DNA from: Asaia platycodi JCM 25414
GTDB lineage: Bacteria > Pseudomonadota > Alphaproteobacteria > Acetobacterales > Acetobacteraceae
Length of the DNA: 64,000 bases
Assembly (NCBI RefSeq): GCF_000614545.1
Contig: NZ_BAKW01000008.1
Location: forward strand, 51,475-115,474
Reading direction: 5' to 3'
In this document: positions 33,714 to 43,767 of the stretch, piece after piece
Numbering within the stretch: position 1 is the stretch's first letter
Layout: each line of letters begins with the position of its first letter
Notes under the pieces: generated by a model
The model's input: the letters and a program-made list of their open reading frames with translations, nothing else
Databases searched by the model: none
What the model was told of the DNA's origin: nothing
Position numbers and translations under genes: made by a program

Positions 33714-35660
33714 TCAGGCAGACTGCTTGACGCGCATATACCATTCGACCAGACGCCTGACCTGACGCTCGGTATAGCCACGCGCGGCCATACGGCTGAC
33801 GAACTCGTCATGTTTGCGTTCGCTGGTGCTGTCTTTTTTCGAGCCGAAGCTGATGACCGGCAGCAGATCCTCGACCTGGCTGAACATGCGCTTCTCGATG
33901 ACGTCGCGGATTTTCTCGTAGCTCGTCCATGAAGGGTTATGTCCTCCATTTGCAGCTCTTGAGCGAAGCGAGAACTTGACGACCTCATTTCTGAAATCCT
34001 TCGGGTTCGCGATGCCCGCCGCTTTTTCGGTCTTGCTCAGTTCGGCATTCAGCAGGTCGCGATTCATCAACTGACCGGTATCGGGGTCCTTGAAGTCCTG
34101 ATCCTCGATCCAGGCATCGGCGTAATCGAGATAGCGATCAAAGAGATTCTGACCGTAGTCATTATAGCTTTCCAGATAGGCTTTCTGGATTTCATTCCCC
34201 AGGAACTCGGCATAACGGCGAGCCAGATCGGATTTGAGTGATGCCAGATAGGCGGCCTCAATCTCTGCAGGAAACTGCTCGCGACGCACGGCCTGCTCGA
34301 GCACATACATCAGATGCACGGGGTCGGCCGAGATCTCGGAAGGGTCATGATTGAACGTGGCCGAGAGCACCTTGTAGGCGAAGCGGGTCGAGATGCCTTC
34401 CATCCCTTCATCGACACCGGCGCTGTCCTTGTACTCCTGCATGGCGCGCGCCTTGGGGTCGGTCTCGCGGATGTTCTCGCCGTCATAGACGCGCATCTTG
34501 GCGAATTGCGTTGAATTGGGGTGTGATTTGAGGCGCGACAGAACGGCAAACTGGGCGAGCATTTCCAGCGTATGCGGCGCACAGGGCGCTTCCCCGAGGG
34601 CTGAAGACTGAATCAGCTTTTCGTAGATTCTGGATTCTTCGGTGACGCGCAGGCAGTAAGGCACCTTGATGACGCAGACACGGTCGAGGAAAGCCTCATT
34701 GGTGCGGTTATTGCGGAAAGACTGCCACTCGGCTTCGTTCGAATGAGCCAGAATTACGCCGGTAAAGGGGATAGCGCCGATATTCTCGGTACCGACATAA
34801 TTCCCTTCCTGCGTTGCCGTTAGGAGAGGATGCAGCATCTTGATCGGCGCCTTGAACATCTCGACAAATTCGAGAAGTCCCTGATTGGCCCGGTTCAAAC
34901 CACCTGAGAAGCTATAGGCATCGGGGTCGTTCTGGCTGAAATGTTCAAGCTGTCGGATATCGACCTTGCCGACCAGCGCCGAGACATCCTGATTATTGTC
35001 GTCACCCGGCTCCGTCTTGGCGATGGCAATCTGGCGCAGTTTCGACGGGTTAAGCCTTACGACCGTGAATCGCGAGATATCGCCGTCAAAATCCTCGAGG
35101 CGTTTGAGCGCCCAGGGGCTTGCAATGCCGGTCAGAACGCGACGGGGAATATTATATTGATCGAGCAGGGATGCCCCGAAACGCTCCGGGTCGAACAGCC
35201 CGAGCGGACTTTCGAAGACGGGGCTGATTTCCTTGCCCGCCTTGAGCACATAGATCGGCTCGCGCTCCATCAAGGTCTTGAGACGTTCGCCAAGTGAGGA
35301 TTTGCCGCCGCCGACCGGGCCGAGCAGATAGAGAATCTGCTTGCGCTCCTCCAGCCCCTGAGCGGCGTGGCGGAAGAAGCCGACAATCTGCTCCACCGCA
35401 TCTTCCATACCGTAGAAATCGGCGAAGGCAGGATAGGTGCGTACGGTGCGGTTCATGAAAATGCGGCTCAGCCGCGGGTCACGTGAAGAATCCAGCATGA
35501 CCGGCTCGCCGATGGCCTTGAGCATGCGCTCCGCGGCGCTCGCATAGCTGCTGGGGTCTTCACGGCAGAGAGACAGGTAGGAAGCCAGCGACATCTCTGT
35601 TTCCCGACGTTCCTCACGAAAGGAAGAAGCCAGCGTAAAGACGTCCGAGAATGAACTCAT
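33714..35660 (-). CDS. prkA: PrkA/YeaG serine protein kinase
   Basis: An intact 648-residue protein. It has an AAA+-like module with Walker A GPVGGGKSS (about residue 112) and a C-terminal PrkA kinase-like part. Segments such as SFSGGLNRANQGLLEFVEMFK, HPLLTATQEGNY, ILAHSNEAEW and FAYKVLSATFN are conserved in the YeaG/PrkA family, which phosphorylates a few proteins and helps cells survive starvation and stress. It is the first gene of the three-gene operon. A 278-base gap before it should carry its promoter. Target proteins are unknown. Confidence 0.95.
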   Translation of the reverse strand: MSSFSDVFTLASSFREERRETEMSLASYLSLCREDPSSYASAAERMLKAIGEPVMLDSSRDPRLSRIFMNRTVRTYPAFADFYGMEDAVEQIVGFFRHAAQGLEERKQILYLLGPVGGGKSSLGERLKTLMEREPIYVLKAGKEISPVFESPLGLFDPERFGASLLDQYNIPRRVLTGIASPWALKRLEDFDGDISRFTVVRLNPSKLRQIAIAKTEPGDDNNQDVSALVGKVDIRQLEHFSQNDPDAYSFSGGLNRANQGLLEFVEMFKAPIKMLHPLLTATQEGNYVGTENIGAIPFTGVILAHSNEAEWQSFRNNRTNEAFLDRVCVIKVPYCLRVTEESRIYEKLIQSSALGEAPCAPHTLEMLAQFAVLSRLKSHPNSTQFAKMRVYDGENIRETDPKARAMQEYKDSAGVDEGMEGISTRFAYKVLSATFNHDPSEISADPVHLMYVLEQAVRREQFPAEIEAAYLASLKSDLARRYAEFLGNEIQKAYLESYNDYGQNLFDRYLDYADAWIEDQDFKDPDTGQLMNRDLLNAELSKTEKAAGIANPKDFRNEVVKFSLRSRAANGGHNPSWTSYEKIRDVIEKRMFSQVEDLLPVISFGSKKDSTSERKHDEFVSRMAARGYTERQVRRLVEWYMRVKQSA

Positions 35661-35938
35661 GACTCATATGCTCCGATGGAAGCCTGCCACTGGGCCGGGG
35701 GGCGAAACGGTCATACCCACCGAAAGACATGCAGGCGATAAGTCGGGAAGTCAGGCTATGGGAGACGACAATAGGTGCGGAGGCATGGGCTGCTCCGACA
35801 TTAAAAAGACTGGCCCGGTAATACCGGAATTTCAGGGAATTCACGCGATGTCTAAAAGGACCGGACTGACCCGATACGATGACGCTATCGCGATGTTGAA
35901 CTGCGCTTCAACAAAAAACTGGTTAATCGGAGAAATAT

Positions 35939-36724
35939 TTAGAGGCTGAGAACCATGCCGTCATATCCGGGCTCGATGCCCTCGGGTAGCACGCGGCGCA
36001 GCGTCTGATAATCGAGACCGGGCCCCATATGAGTCAGGATCGTCCGCTCGGGCTTGAGCCTTTTGCACCATTCGATCACCAGATCGACCCAGGCATGGGC
36101 CACATGCGGCTCGTATTGAAAGCAGCCGACGACCCAGGTCCGGATGCCTTCCAGACAGGCCAGCGAGTCTTCGCTCAGATGCTCGACATCGGTAGAATAG
36201 GCGAAATTGCCGCAGCGGATTCCCACGGTCGGAATGCGATAATGCCTTTGTTCGAAGAGCTGGATATCGAGATCGCAAACGTTGAGTCGGTCGGTCAGGG
36301 TAATCGGGTGCGGGTCAGGCACGGGCCGGAAAAATCCGGTCCCGCTCCAGGGCCGAAAAGCGTAACTGTAGCGCGCTTCGAGCTCTTCCATGACCGTCTC
36401 GGTGGCATAAAGCGGCAATGGCGCATCAAGCATACGGTTGATGGCGCGCAACTCGTCCAGCCCGGCAACATGATCGGCATGTTCATGGGTATAAAGCACC
36501 GAATGAACGATACCGATCTTCGCACGAAGTAGCTGGGCCCTCAGATCAGGCCCTGAATCGACCAGAAGCCGCTTGCCGCTATCGGCCTCGATGACGATGG
36601 ACGAGCGTGTACGCTCATTGCGGGGCTCGGATGGGTCGCAAGCGCCCCAGATCCCTGCCCCGTCTGCGCCCCCGACCATGGGCACACCGCCAGATCCACC
36701 GCAGCCGAGAATCGTGACTTTCAT
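35939..36724 (-). CDS. MBL-fold metallo-hydrolase, PhnP-like
   Basis: A 261-residue metallo-beta-lactamase-fold protein. The metal motif THEHADHVAG gives HxHxDH, with further ligands at HYRIPTVG, the Asp in AYSTDVEHLS and LTHMGPG. The N-terminus KVTILGCGGSGGVPMVGG and the LLVDSGPDLRAQLL segment resemble PhnP and related cyclic phosphodiesterases. It probably cleaves a phosphodiester or a small metabolite; no phn genes are near, so phosphonate use is not supported. The ATG overlaps the tatD stop (ATGA), making it the last gene of the eight-gene operon. Confidence 0.85.
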   Translation of the reverse strand: MKVTILGCGGSGGVPMVGGADGAGIWGACDPSEPRNERTRSSIVIEADSGKRLLVDSGPDLRAQLLRAKIGIVHSVLYTHEHADHVAGLDELRAINRMLDAPLPLYATETVMEELEARYSYAFRPWSGTGFFRPVPDPHPITLTDRLNVCDLDIQLFEQRHYRIPTVGIRCGNFAYSTDVEHLSEDSLACLEGIRTWVVGCFQYEPHVAHAWVDLVIEWCKRLKPERTILTHMGPGLDYQTLRRVLPEGIEPGYDGMVLSL

Positions 36725-37503
36725 GCGGCGCGCCTGAACAGCGTGTAGAAATTGGCTGTGGTCAGATCGGTAAGGGCCTCGATTTCCATGCCGCGCTCCT
36801 GCGCCAGACGCGCGGCGGTGTAGGCGACGTAGCCCGGCGTATTCGGTTTGCCGCGCTTGGGCACAGGGGCGAGAAAGGGGCTATCCGTCTCGACGAGAAT
36901 CCGGTCCTGCGGCATGGCGCGCGCCACGTCGCGTATCGTCTCGCATTTCGGAAAGGTCAGCAGCCCGGAGAAGCTTATATAACCACCAAGTTCAATGGCC
37001 GCCCGCGCGAGAGCCATGCCGGACGCGAAGCAATGGAGCAGGAACGGGAAAGCAGCTTTTTCATGCTCGTCGCGCAATATGGCCGCAACATCGTCATCGG
37101 CTTCGCGTGCGTGGATGACGAGCGGCAGTCCGGTCTTGCGTGCCGCCGCGATATGCACGCGAAAGCTCTCCGCCTGGGCCGCGCGCATCGGCAGGGCACC
37201 ATGCAGATAATCGAGGCCAGATTCCCCGATGCCGATGACACCATCAGGCTCTGCCAGTCGCTCGATGGTCGCGACATCCGGCAGGGTCTCTTCATCGACA
37301 TGATCGGGGTGGGTGCCGATGGCGCACCAGACACGCAGATCGGATGTATCGAAACGCGTGAGATCGATCTGGGTCTGTGCCCGCGACAGCCGCGTTCCGA
37401 TGGTCGTCATGCCCGAAAGCCCATGCTCTCTTGCCAGAGCAAGGGCGGCGGGAACGTCATCTAGACGGTCGAGATGGCAATGGGTGTCGATCAGACCGGT
37501 CAT
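36721..37503 (-). CDS. tatD: TatD-family metal-dependent DNase
   Basis: A TIM-barrel hydrolase with two metals. Ligand motifs are LIDTHCHLDR, GIGESGLDYLHG, VIHAREADDD, LLHCFASG and VETDSPFLAP. This family (TatD/YcfH) includes 3'-5' DNA exonucleases. The ATG at 37503 has GAGGGA eight bases upstream; a GTG at 37518 in the same frame is less likely. It follows metG by 11 bases. YcfH lies next to holB and tmk in Escherichia coli, and the same order here supports the ycfH/tatD name. Nothing is broken. Confidence 0.92.
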   Translation of the reverse strand: MTGLIDTHCHLDRLDDVPAALALAREHGLSGMTTIGTRLSRAQTQIDLTRFDTSDLRVWCAIGTHPDHVDEETLPDVATIERLAEPDGVIGIGESGLDYLHGALPMRAAQAESFRVHIAAARKTGLPLVIHAREADDDVAAILRDEHEKAAFPFLLHCFASGMALARAAIELGGYISFSGLLTFPKCETIRDVARAMPQDRILVETDSPFLAPVPKRGKPNTPGYVAYTAARLAQERGMEIEALTDLTTANFYTLFRRAA

Positions 37504-37514
37504 GCGGTGTTCCC

Positions 37515-39054
37515 TCACGCAGCGCTTTCAGGCTCGACATAACGCGGGAAGAGACCCTGTGGTGCGGGTAGGGCAATGCCAGCTTCGAGACTCTCGGCGA
37601 GGGAGGCGAAATCGCGCTTGTCCTGTGCGACCCCAAGCTGGATCAGCAGCTTGTCCATCGTACCCGGCATATAGGGCTGAAGCAGGATGGCGATGTGGCG
37701 CAGCGCCTCATGCAGAACGCGCAGCACCGTTGCCATACGCACGAGATCGGTCTTCTTGAGCGCCCACGGAGCCTGACGGTCGATATAGGAATTGCAGGCG
37801 CGGATAAGCTTCCAGACTTCCTCAAGCGCATCGGTCAGGGCAAAGCGTGCAAGCTGGCCGCGCATGAGATCGGGCAGAAGCGAGGCACTGGCGAGCAGGG
37901 TCGTGTCATCCTCGCTGAGCGTATCGAACGCAGGCAGACTGGCGTCGCAGTTTCGGGCGATGAGGCTCAGCGTGCGCTGCGCCAGATTACCGAGATCATT
38001 TGCCAGTTCGACATTCAGACGGTTGATGAGCGAGCGTCGGCTGAGATCGGAATCTCCGCCAAACGGCACTTCACGCAGCAGGAAGAAGCGCACAGGGTCG
38101 AGGCCGAAGCTCTGCACCAGATCGCGTGGGTCGATCACATTGCCGACCGATTTGCTCATCTTCTCGCCTTCGATCGTCCACCAGCCATTGGCATAGACCG
38201 ACTGTGGCAGGTCGATCTCGGCGGCCATCAGGAAAGCAGGCCAGAACACGGCGTGAAAGCGGATGATGTCCTTGCCGACGATATGCGCCGAGGCGGGCCA
38301 GTATTTCATGTGCTCGGCGTTTTCGTCGGGATAACCTAGTGCCGAGAGATAATTGGTCAGAGCGTCGAACCACACATACATCACGTGGCCCGGATCATTA
38401 GGGACAGGGATGCCCCATTTGAAGCTCGTGCGGCTGATGGAAAGATCTTTCAGCCCCTGTTTGACGAAGCTGACGATTTCATTGCGTCGGCCGGACGGGC
38501 CGAGAAATTCCGGGTGCTGCTCATAGAGCCCCAGCAGGCGGTCTTCGAATGCAGAAAGACGGAAGAAATAGGAGGGCTCGCGCACCCATTCCACCGGCGC
38601 GCCGGTAGGGGCCGTCTTGCGGCCGTCAGCGTGTGAGGTCAGCTCGTCTTCGGAATAGAAGCACTCGTCACGAAGGGCGTACCAGCCTCGTAGGCATCGA
38701 GATAGATATGGCCGTTCGCAGCGACCTTCTCCCAAAGAGCCTGAGCCGCTGCTTGTGACGCGGTTCGGTAGTACGAATGAAATCGTCATAGGAGATATCC
38801 ATGGCGTCGGCCATGCTTCGGAAATCTGCGGCAATGCCATCCGTGAAACTCTGTGTATCGACACCGGCAGTCTGCGCGGCCTGCTCGACTTTCTGACCAT
38901 GCTCGTCCGTGCCGGTCAGAAAGAATACATCCTTGCCATCCAGACGATTGAATCGCGCCAGAACATCGGCAGCGACAGACGTGTAGGCATGGCCGATATG
39001 CGGTGCGCCATTCACGTAATAGATGGGGGTGGTGACGTAATACCGTGAAGTCAT
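37515..39054 (-). CDS. metG: Methionyl-tRNA synthetase, frame broken
   Basis: It charges tRNA-Met. Class I motifs are present: PHIGHAY near the N-terminus (HIGH) and GEKMSKSVGNVIDP (KMSKS). GTDEHGQK, KWGIPVPNDPGHVMYVWFDAL and ARNCDASLPAF fit the compact MetG type. The frame breaks near 38750 (restoring G gives KQAAQALWEK) and near 38686 (YEGWYALRDECFYSE). The repaired length of about 514 residues is normal for the short form without the C-terminal tRNA-binding domain. It is essential, so the breaks are artefacts. It overlaps holB by four bases. Confidence 0.95.
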
Positions 39055-39992
39055 GGGGCACTCGCTATGGCGGCTGCCTGTCTGACAGCCTGATTCTTGT
39101 CCAGATTGAACCGTTCGGTCTCGCGCTGAAGCGCCTGAAGGGATGAGAACGCCTCTGCGGCCTTGCTGGCCCCGATCAGCTTCCCCTGCCCGGCCAGTTC
39201 TCTGGCCCGGTTCGCAAGGCCTTCTCCTAGCAAAGAACAGAGCACGGCAAAACCATCATCGTGACGCAACAGGCTTGCCAGAGCTTCCGGGTCTGCGCTT
39301 TCGCCGGTCTCCAGCATGGCATCGGCCAGATGGCGAGCGGTTCTGTCCGTTCCCTGATCGGTTGCCAGTACGCGCCCCGGCGCGCCATGCGCCTGATCGG
39401 CCAGCGTGTCGAGTTCGGCACCGCTCCGGCCATGGTGTCTGAGCACCTGCCTTGTCTGTTCCGTTGAGAGCGTATCGAGCGCCAAAAGGCGACAGCGGCT
39501 TCTGATCGTCGGCAACAGCGCCGCGGGTGTCGGGCAGGTCAGAAAGAAGACGGTCTGGTTGGGCGGCTCCTCAAGCAGTTTGAGTAGCGCATTGGCGGCA
39601 TTACGATTGAGCGTTTCGGCCGCATCGACGATCACGACGCGCCAGGCACCGTCAGCAGCGGTATGATGCAGGAAATCCTGCACCGGGCGCACGTCGTCTA
39701 TGACGATCTCTTGGCGCATGCGCTTGCGTTTCTCATCCATGCGTCGGGTGATCAGTAGCAGGTTGGGATGGGTGCCTGCGCTGATCTGGCGGCCCGCCCG
39801 GCTCTGGAGATCTACGCCGTTCAGCAGAAGGCGCGCGCAGGCAAAGGCAAAGCGTGTCTTGCCGATGCCAGTCTCCCCGTGGATCATCCAGCCATGATGA
39901 AGCCTGCCTGACTCATAGGCCTTTCTGAACAGGGCCAGCTCGGCCTCGTGGCCGAAAAGAGGCAAGGCGGCAGGATGGTCCGATGCCGTCAT
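39051..39992 (-). CDS. holB: DNA polymerase III delta-prime subunit
   Basis: A clamp-loader subunit of 313 residues with a degenerate AAA+ domain: Walker A HGETGIGKTRFAFACARLL, DAAETLNRNAANALLKLLEEPP (Walker B region and the conserved sensor block) and LTCPTPAALLPTIRSRC with the arginine-finger SRC motif. It lies between tmk and metG with four-base ATGA overlaps on both sides, the gene order often seen in proteobacteria. Intact. Confidence 0.93.
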   Translation of the reverse strand: MTASDHPAALPLFGHEAELALFRKAYESGRLHHGWMIHGETGIGKTRFAFACARLLLNGVDLQSRAGRQISAGTHPNLLLITRRMDEKRKRMRQEIVIDDVRPVQDFLHHTAADGAWRVVIVDAAETLNRNAANALLKLLEEPPNQTVFFLTCPTPAALLPTIRSRCRLLALDTLSTEQTRQVLRHHGRSGAELDTLADQAHGAPGRVLATDQGTDRTARHLADAMLETGESADPEALASLLRHDDGFAVLCSLLGEGLANRARELAGQGKLIGASKAAEAFSSLQALQRETERFNLDKNQAVRQAAAIASAP

Positions 39993-40618
39993 GACGGCAG
40001 ATAGGGCGTGACGATAGAGAGAATAGCGTCGGCCACCTGATCGGGCGCGCGGCGCGCATCGACACGTTTGACGCGCTGAGGTGCTTCGCGCGCCACCTTG
40101 TCGAAACCCTCGGCGATGCGTTCATGAAACGCCGCCTCTTCCTGCTCGTAGCGGTCGAGCTTGCCCCCTCTTGCCGCTACGCGAGCCGCTCCGAGTTCGG
40201 GCGGTACATCGAGCATCAGCGTCAGATCGGGCTCGCAAGCCAGCAACCCACGCAGCGAGCGAATGAAATCGAGGCTCGCTGCATCGCCGCGTGCCAGACC
40301 GTAGCCTTGATAGACGAGCGTCGAATCATGAAAACGGTCGCAGATCACGATCTCGCCACGCGCAAGTGCCGGCAGGATGAGGCTGTCGAGATGGTCGGCT
40401 CGCGCTGCCATATGGGCAAGCGCCTGAGCACGCTGGGAGAGGGGCGCCTCGCTGAACAGGATCAGCTCACGCAGCGCCTCTGCACCGGCTGACCCGCCGG
40501 GCTCACGTGTGAGATGCACCATGTGACCCCTCTTTGTGAGTGTCGCATGGAGCAGGCGGGTCTGGGTCGATTTGCCCGCCCCTTCTCCGCCCTCGAAGGT
40601 AATGAAAAGCCCGCTCAC
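39989..40618 (-). CDS. tmk: Thymidylate kinase
   Basis: It phosphorylates dTMP to dTDP. The 209-residue protein shows the P-loop FEGGEGAGKSTQTRLL, the TREPGGSAGAEALRELIL segment with the DR(E/P)-type loop, ICDRFHDSTLVYQG and LDRYEQE. It starts with GTG at 40618, three bases after the dacC stop. No ribosome site stronger than GAGG is seen, so coupling from dacC is likely. It ends within the holB start (ATGA). Confidence 0.95.
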   Translation of the reverse strand: MSGLFITFEGGEGAGKSTQTRLLHATLTKRGHMVHLTREPGGSAGAEALRELILFSEAPLSQRAQALAHMAARADHLDSLILPALARGEIVICDRFHDSTLVYQGYGLARGDAASLDFIRSLRGLLACEPDLTLMLDVPPELGAARVAARGGKLDRYEQEEAAFHERIAEGFDKVAREAPQRVKRVDARRAPDQVADAILSIVTPYLPS

Positions 40619-40621
40619 GCC

Positions 40622-41854
40622 TCAGCTATGCGGCACGGGTTTGGGGCCATGGCCAAGACGCGCCAGAGCCCGCCCGACCAGACCGAGGCGCGGCACGGCG
40701 CTGGCGGCAACCAGATCGAGACGGATATCAGGCATGCCCTGATTTTGGAGCACGAGTGCGCCGATGGTCTGACCCGCCATGACAGGCGCAATGGCAGGAG
40801 ACGGATATTCGACGCTGATCCTGCTGCGCTGCTGCCAGCCATGCGGCAGGGTCAGTACGATATCGCGCGTGCCAACCAGGGCAACCTCGGCGGCCTCACC
40901 CATATAGACCGGCATGTGATCGACTACCTGACCGTGATGGAACAGGGTGACATTCTCGAAATTGGCGAAGGCCCAGCCGAGCAGGCGCTCGCCCTCATGG
41001 GCACGTTCATTCATCGAGCTTGTACCGTTGATCGTCATGATGATGCGTCGGCCATCACGCTTGGAACTGGCACAGAGTCCGAAACCACCAGCGTCGGTAT
41101 GGCCGGTCTTGAGACCATCTGCGAGGCCCTTATCGACCAGGACGTTGCGATTGCCCTGCTTGATATTGTTGTAGGTGAACTCGGTGGCCGAGAAGAGATG
41201 ATAGAATTCGGGGTAGTCGCGGATCAGATGCATGGCGACACGGCTGACGTCGCGTGCGCTCATATATTGCGATTCATCCGGCAGGCCGGTGCAATTCATG
41301 AAATGGGTGTTCGTCATGCCAAGCTTGGCAGCGGTCTGGTTCATCAGATTGACGAACTGCTCTTCAGATCCGGCAATGCCCTCAGCGAGCACGATACAGG
41401 CGTCATTGCCCGACTGGATGACCATGCCCTCGATCAGATCGGACACTGTGACGCTCTGACCGAGCGGCACGAACATTTTCGATCCCTGCGTGCGCCATGC
41501 CTTTTCGCTGACCGGCAGGGACTGGGTGAGCGTCAGATGTCCGGCGCGCAGCATGCCGAACGTCACATAAGCCGTCATCATCTTCGTCAGTGACGAAGGC
41601 GGCATGTGTTCATCGGCCGCTTTTTCGAGCAGGGTTGCGCCTGTGTCGAAATCGATGATGCACGCCCAGCGGGCAACCGTATCGAGCGGGCCGATCGGGG
41701 TGGTGGCAGGCGAGGCACTCGGCATGCTGGGGCTGCCGGATGAGGCTGCCGCCGCGCTCGCCGCGACTTTTCCGCGTCGCGGGCGTGCGAAAGCAAACTG
41801 AGTTGAAACGGCTAACCCAGCCGCACCCGAGAGCAGAAAACGTCTTGTCCGCAC
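40622..41854 (-). CDS. dacC: D-alanyl-D-alanine carboxypeptidase (DacA/DacC family)
   Basis: A low-molecular-weight penicillin-binding protein that trims peptidoglycan stem peptides. The three active-site motifs are clear: PPSSLTKMM (SxxK), SGNDACI (SxN) and KTGHTDAGGFG (KTG). The N-terminus starts RTRRFLLSGAAGLAVS, which looks like a twin-arginine signal, followed by AFA. An extended C-terminal domain (PBP5-type beta domain) follows. GTG at 41854 is the start, preceded by AAGGTG. It is part of the mltB-rlpA-dacC-tmk-holB-metG-tatD-MBL operon. The gene name is by family; dacA or dacC cannot be told apart. Confidence 0.92.
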   Translation of the reverse strand: MRTRRFLLSGAAGLAVSTQFAFARPRRGKVAASAAAASSGSPSMPSASPATTPIGPLDTVARWACIIDFDTGATLLEKAADEHMPPSSLTKMMTAYVTFGMLRAGHLTLTQSLPVSEKAWRTQGSKMFVPLGQSVTVSDLIEGMVIQSGNDACIVLAEGIAGSEEQFVNLMNQTAAKLGMTNTHFMNCTGLPDESQYMSARDVSRVAMHLIRDYPEFYHLFSATEFTYNNIKQGNRNVLVDKGLADGLKTGHTDAGGFGLCASSKRDGRRIIMTINGTSSMNERAHEGERLLGWAFANFENVTLFHHGQVVDHMPVYMGEAAEVALVGTRDIVLTLPHGWQQRSRISVEYPSPAIAPVMAGQTIGALVLQNQGMPDIRLDLVAASAVPRLGLVGRALARLGHGPKPVPHS

Positions 41855-41863
41855 GTCAACACC

Positions 41864-42730
41864 TTATTTGGCCACGATATGTGCGCCCGTACCACCGCAC
41901 TGGCGCGCCTGAGCTAATGCCCTATCCGCCTCGGGCACGGTTGTGAAGGGGCCGAGTGAAACCATCCACGGCAAAGTGCCCGCGCCGCCAGTCTCCTGGG
42001 TGATCTCTGCCCCGCATTGTGCGGCAACACGTGCGGCTGCGGCATGACCCGAGAAACTGCCGAGTTCGATATGATAGAGCGGCGTCTCTGCCACGCCCTG
42101 CATGATCGTTTGCGGCATTTCAGGCAAAAGCAGAGTTCTTGCGCCTGTCTGGGTGTCGCCCGGTTTCATGCCCAGCGTGCGTGTGCTGCCATCATCGAGC
42201 GATTGCGCGACGATCGCCTCACGCGGGGCTGCCGCGATGTCAAGTTTCGGTGCATCGGGATTGGACTCGGCAATCTGACGGCTGAGCGCTTCATCCTCGA
42301 TGATCTCAACGGGGGTTGGCGCATCACTCATGCCGAGCAGGCTCGCAACGCGTGGAGTTACCGCCAGCATGCGCCCTGCCGCTGCAGGCCCGCGATCGTT
42401 CAGCCTGATTTTCACAATCCGGCCATTGGCAAGATTATGTACGCTTACAATCGAAGGAAGCTGCAATGTCTGATGTGCGCCGGTCATGGCCTGTGCCGAC
42501 CAGATCTCGCCATCAGCAGTGAGACCGCCCTTTGGAGGAGGCTGGATGACAGCCAACCCTGTTTCCGTTATGCCGAAACGCTCGGCGGGATAGAACCACG
42601 ACTCACTGCCCTGCCAGGCCTGTCCCACGATGTAGTGAGGGCTGGCTTGCCTGGCCACTTCCTGATGGTGGCACCCGGCGAGGCCCGCTCCTGCTGCGAG
42701 AAAAGAAACGAACGCCTTAACCGATTTCAT
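41864..42730 (-). CDS. rlpA: RlpA-like septal-ring lytic transglycosylase lipoprotein with SPOR domain
   Basis: The signal peptide ends in GAGLAGC, so it is a lipoprotein. The double-psi barrel shows GLTADGEIW, GAHQTLQLPS, NLANGRIVKIRLNDRGP with the His and Asp needed for lytic activity. The usual GxASWYG is replaced by TGLAVIQPP, a divergence worth noting. The C-terminal SPOR domain (about residues 215-288) contains YHIELGSFSGHAAAARVAAQC and WMVSLGPFTTVPEADRA and should bind denuded septal glycan. I prefer the ATG at 42730 (MKSVKAFVSF); an upstream start at 42757 is possible. It overlaps mltB by 14 bases. Confidence 0.85.
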   Translation of the reverse strand: MKSVKAFVSFLAAGAGLAGCHHQEVARQASPHYIVGQAWQGSESWFYPAERFGITETGLAVIQPPPKGGLTADGEIWSAQAMTGAHQTLQLPSIVSVHNLANGRIVKIRLNDRGPAAAGRMLAVTPRVASLLGMSDAPTPVEIIEDEALSRQIAESNPDAPKLDIAAAPREAIVAQSLDDGSTRTLGMKPGDTQTGARTLLLPEMPQTIMQGVAETPLYHIELGSFSGHAAAARVAAQCGAEITQETGGAGTLPWMVSLGPFTTVPEADRALAQARQCGGTGAHIVAK

Positions 42731-43720
42731 AGCCGAGCAATCCCACACCGAGCGCATAAAAATCTGACGGGTTATAGCGTCGGATCACATCGAAGTTACG
42801 ATAGACCATGAATGATTCCGTGCCAGGCCCATCCGGGCGCAGCACGGCACCCGTCACATCCCGACGGGAGAAGGTCGAGCCGTCTGCACGACGCACACCG
42901 AGCGCCGACCAGGCAGCGAGACTTTGCTTGTTTCCACGGCCGAGCTGGGTCTGGGGAATATCCTGAGTCAGTTTGACCGGCTGGCCCCAGGGCTCGTCGG
43001 CTTGCCAGCCCGAGCCATGCAGATAATTGGCGACCGAAGCGAAGACATCCTGCTCGCTCGACCAGATATTGCGCCGGCCATCATGATCGGCATCGACCGC
43101 ATAGCGCAGATAGGCGCTGGGCATGAATTGCGGCTGACCCATCGCCCCGGCATAGGAGCCCAGCATTGCCTCGGGCGCGATATCGCATGATCGAGAATTT
43201 GAAGCGCCTTGAACAGTTCGCCGCGGAAGAAGCTGGCGCGGCGCCCGTCATAGGCAAGGGTCGAGAGTGAATCGATAACCGAGAACGTGCCGATCTTGCG
43301 ACCGAAACCCGATTCAAGCCCCCATATCCCCATGATGGCGCGCGGGTCGACACCATATTGCGCCCCTGAGGCGTTGAGGAGCTTGCCATATTGTTGCAGC
43401 GCCGCCTTGCCTTGGCTGATGCGCGTGCCGCTGATCACGCGCTCGCGATACTGCGCCCAGGTCAGCGTGAATTCCGGCTGATGCCTGTCGAGCTTGATAA
43501 CTTTCGCGTTAGGTTCAGTCGTGAGCGCGAAAGCGCGTGAGAGCGTGCTGGCGGAAATGCCCTTGCTCAGGGCCTCGGCGCGAAGCGTGTTGAGAAAGAC
43601 ACCGTAGCTGCCATGGGCAGCAGGCTTTGCCGGATGGCTGAGCGTTCGCGCAACACTGCTCCCACAGAGAGCGGGAGCGGCCGCAGCAGCGGCGGCCATG
43701 AGCGAGCGTCGAGTCAGCAC
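42717..43720 (-). CDS. mltB: Lytic murein transglycosylase MltB family, frame broken
   Basis: It cleaves glycan strands to anhydro-muropeptides. The N-terminus TRRSLMAAAAAAAPALCG resembles a twin-arginine signal. The catalytic Glu is in IMGIWGLESGFG, and YDGRRASFFRGELFKAL follows. A base lost near 43186 breaks the frame; restoring G gives LDHGDIAPEAMLGSYAGAMGQPQFMPS and then YAVDADHDGRRNIW, the standard MltB core. The C-terminal part (SDFYALGVGLLGYEIG) ends in the usual way. The GTG at 43720 is the start. It is the first gene of the operon. Confidence 0.9.
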
Positions 43721-43767
43721 GATGTCATCCTTGCCTGTTCGGTCCTGTTGGTCACCAGAAGGCCGCC

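Noticed and set aside
35661..35938. Plus-strand frame of 96 codons upstream of prkA
   Set aside because: It starts inside the divergent region with no ribosome site or motif, and the composition is not coding-like.
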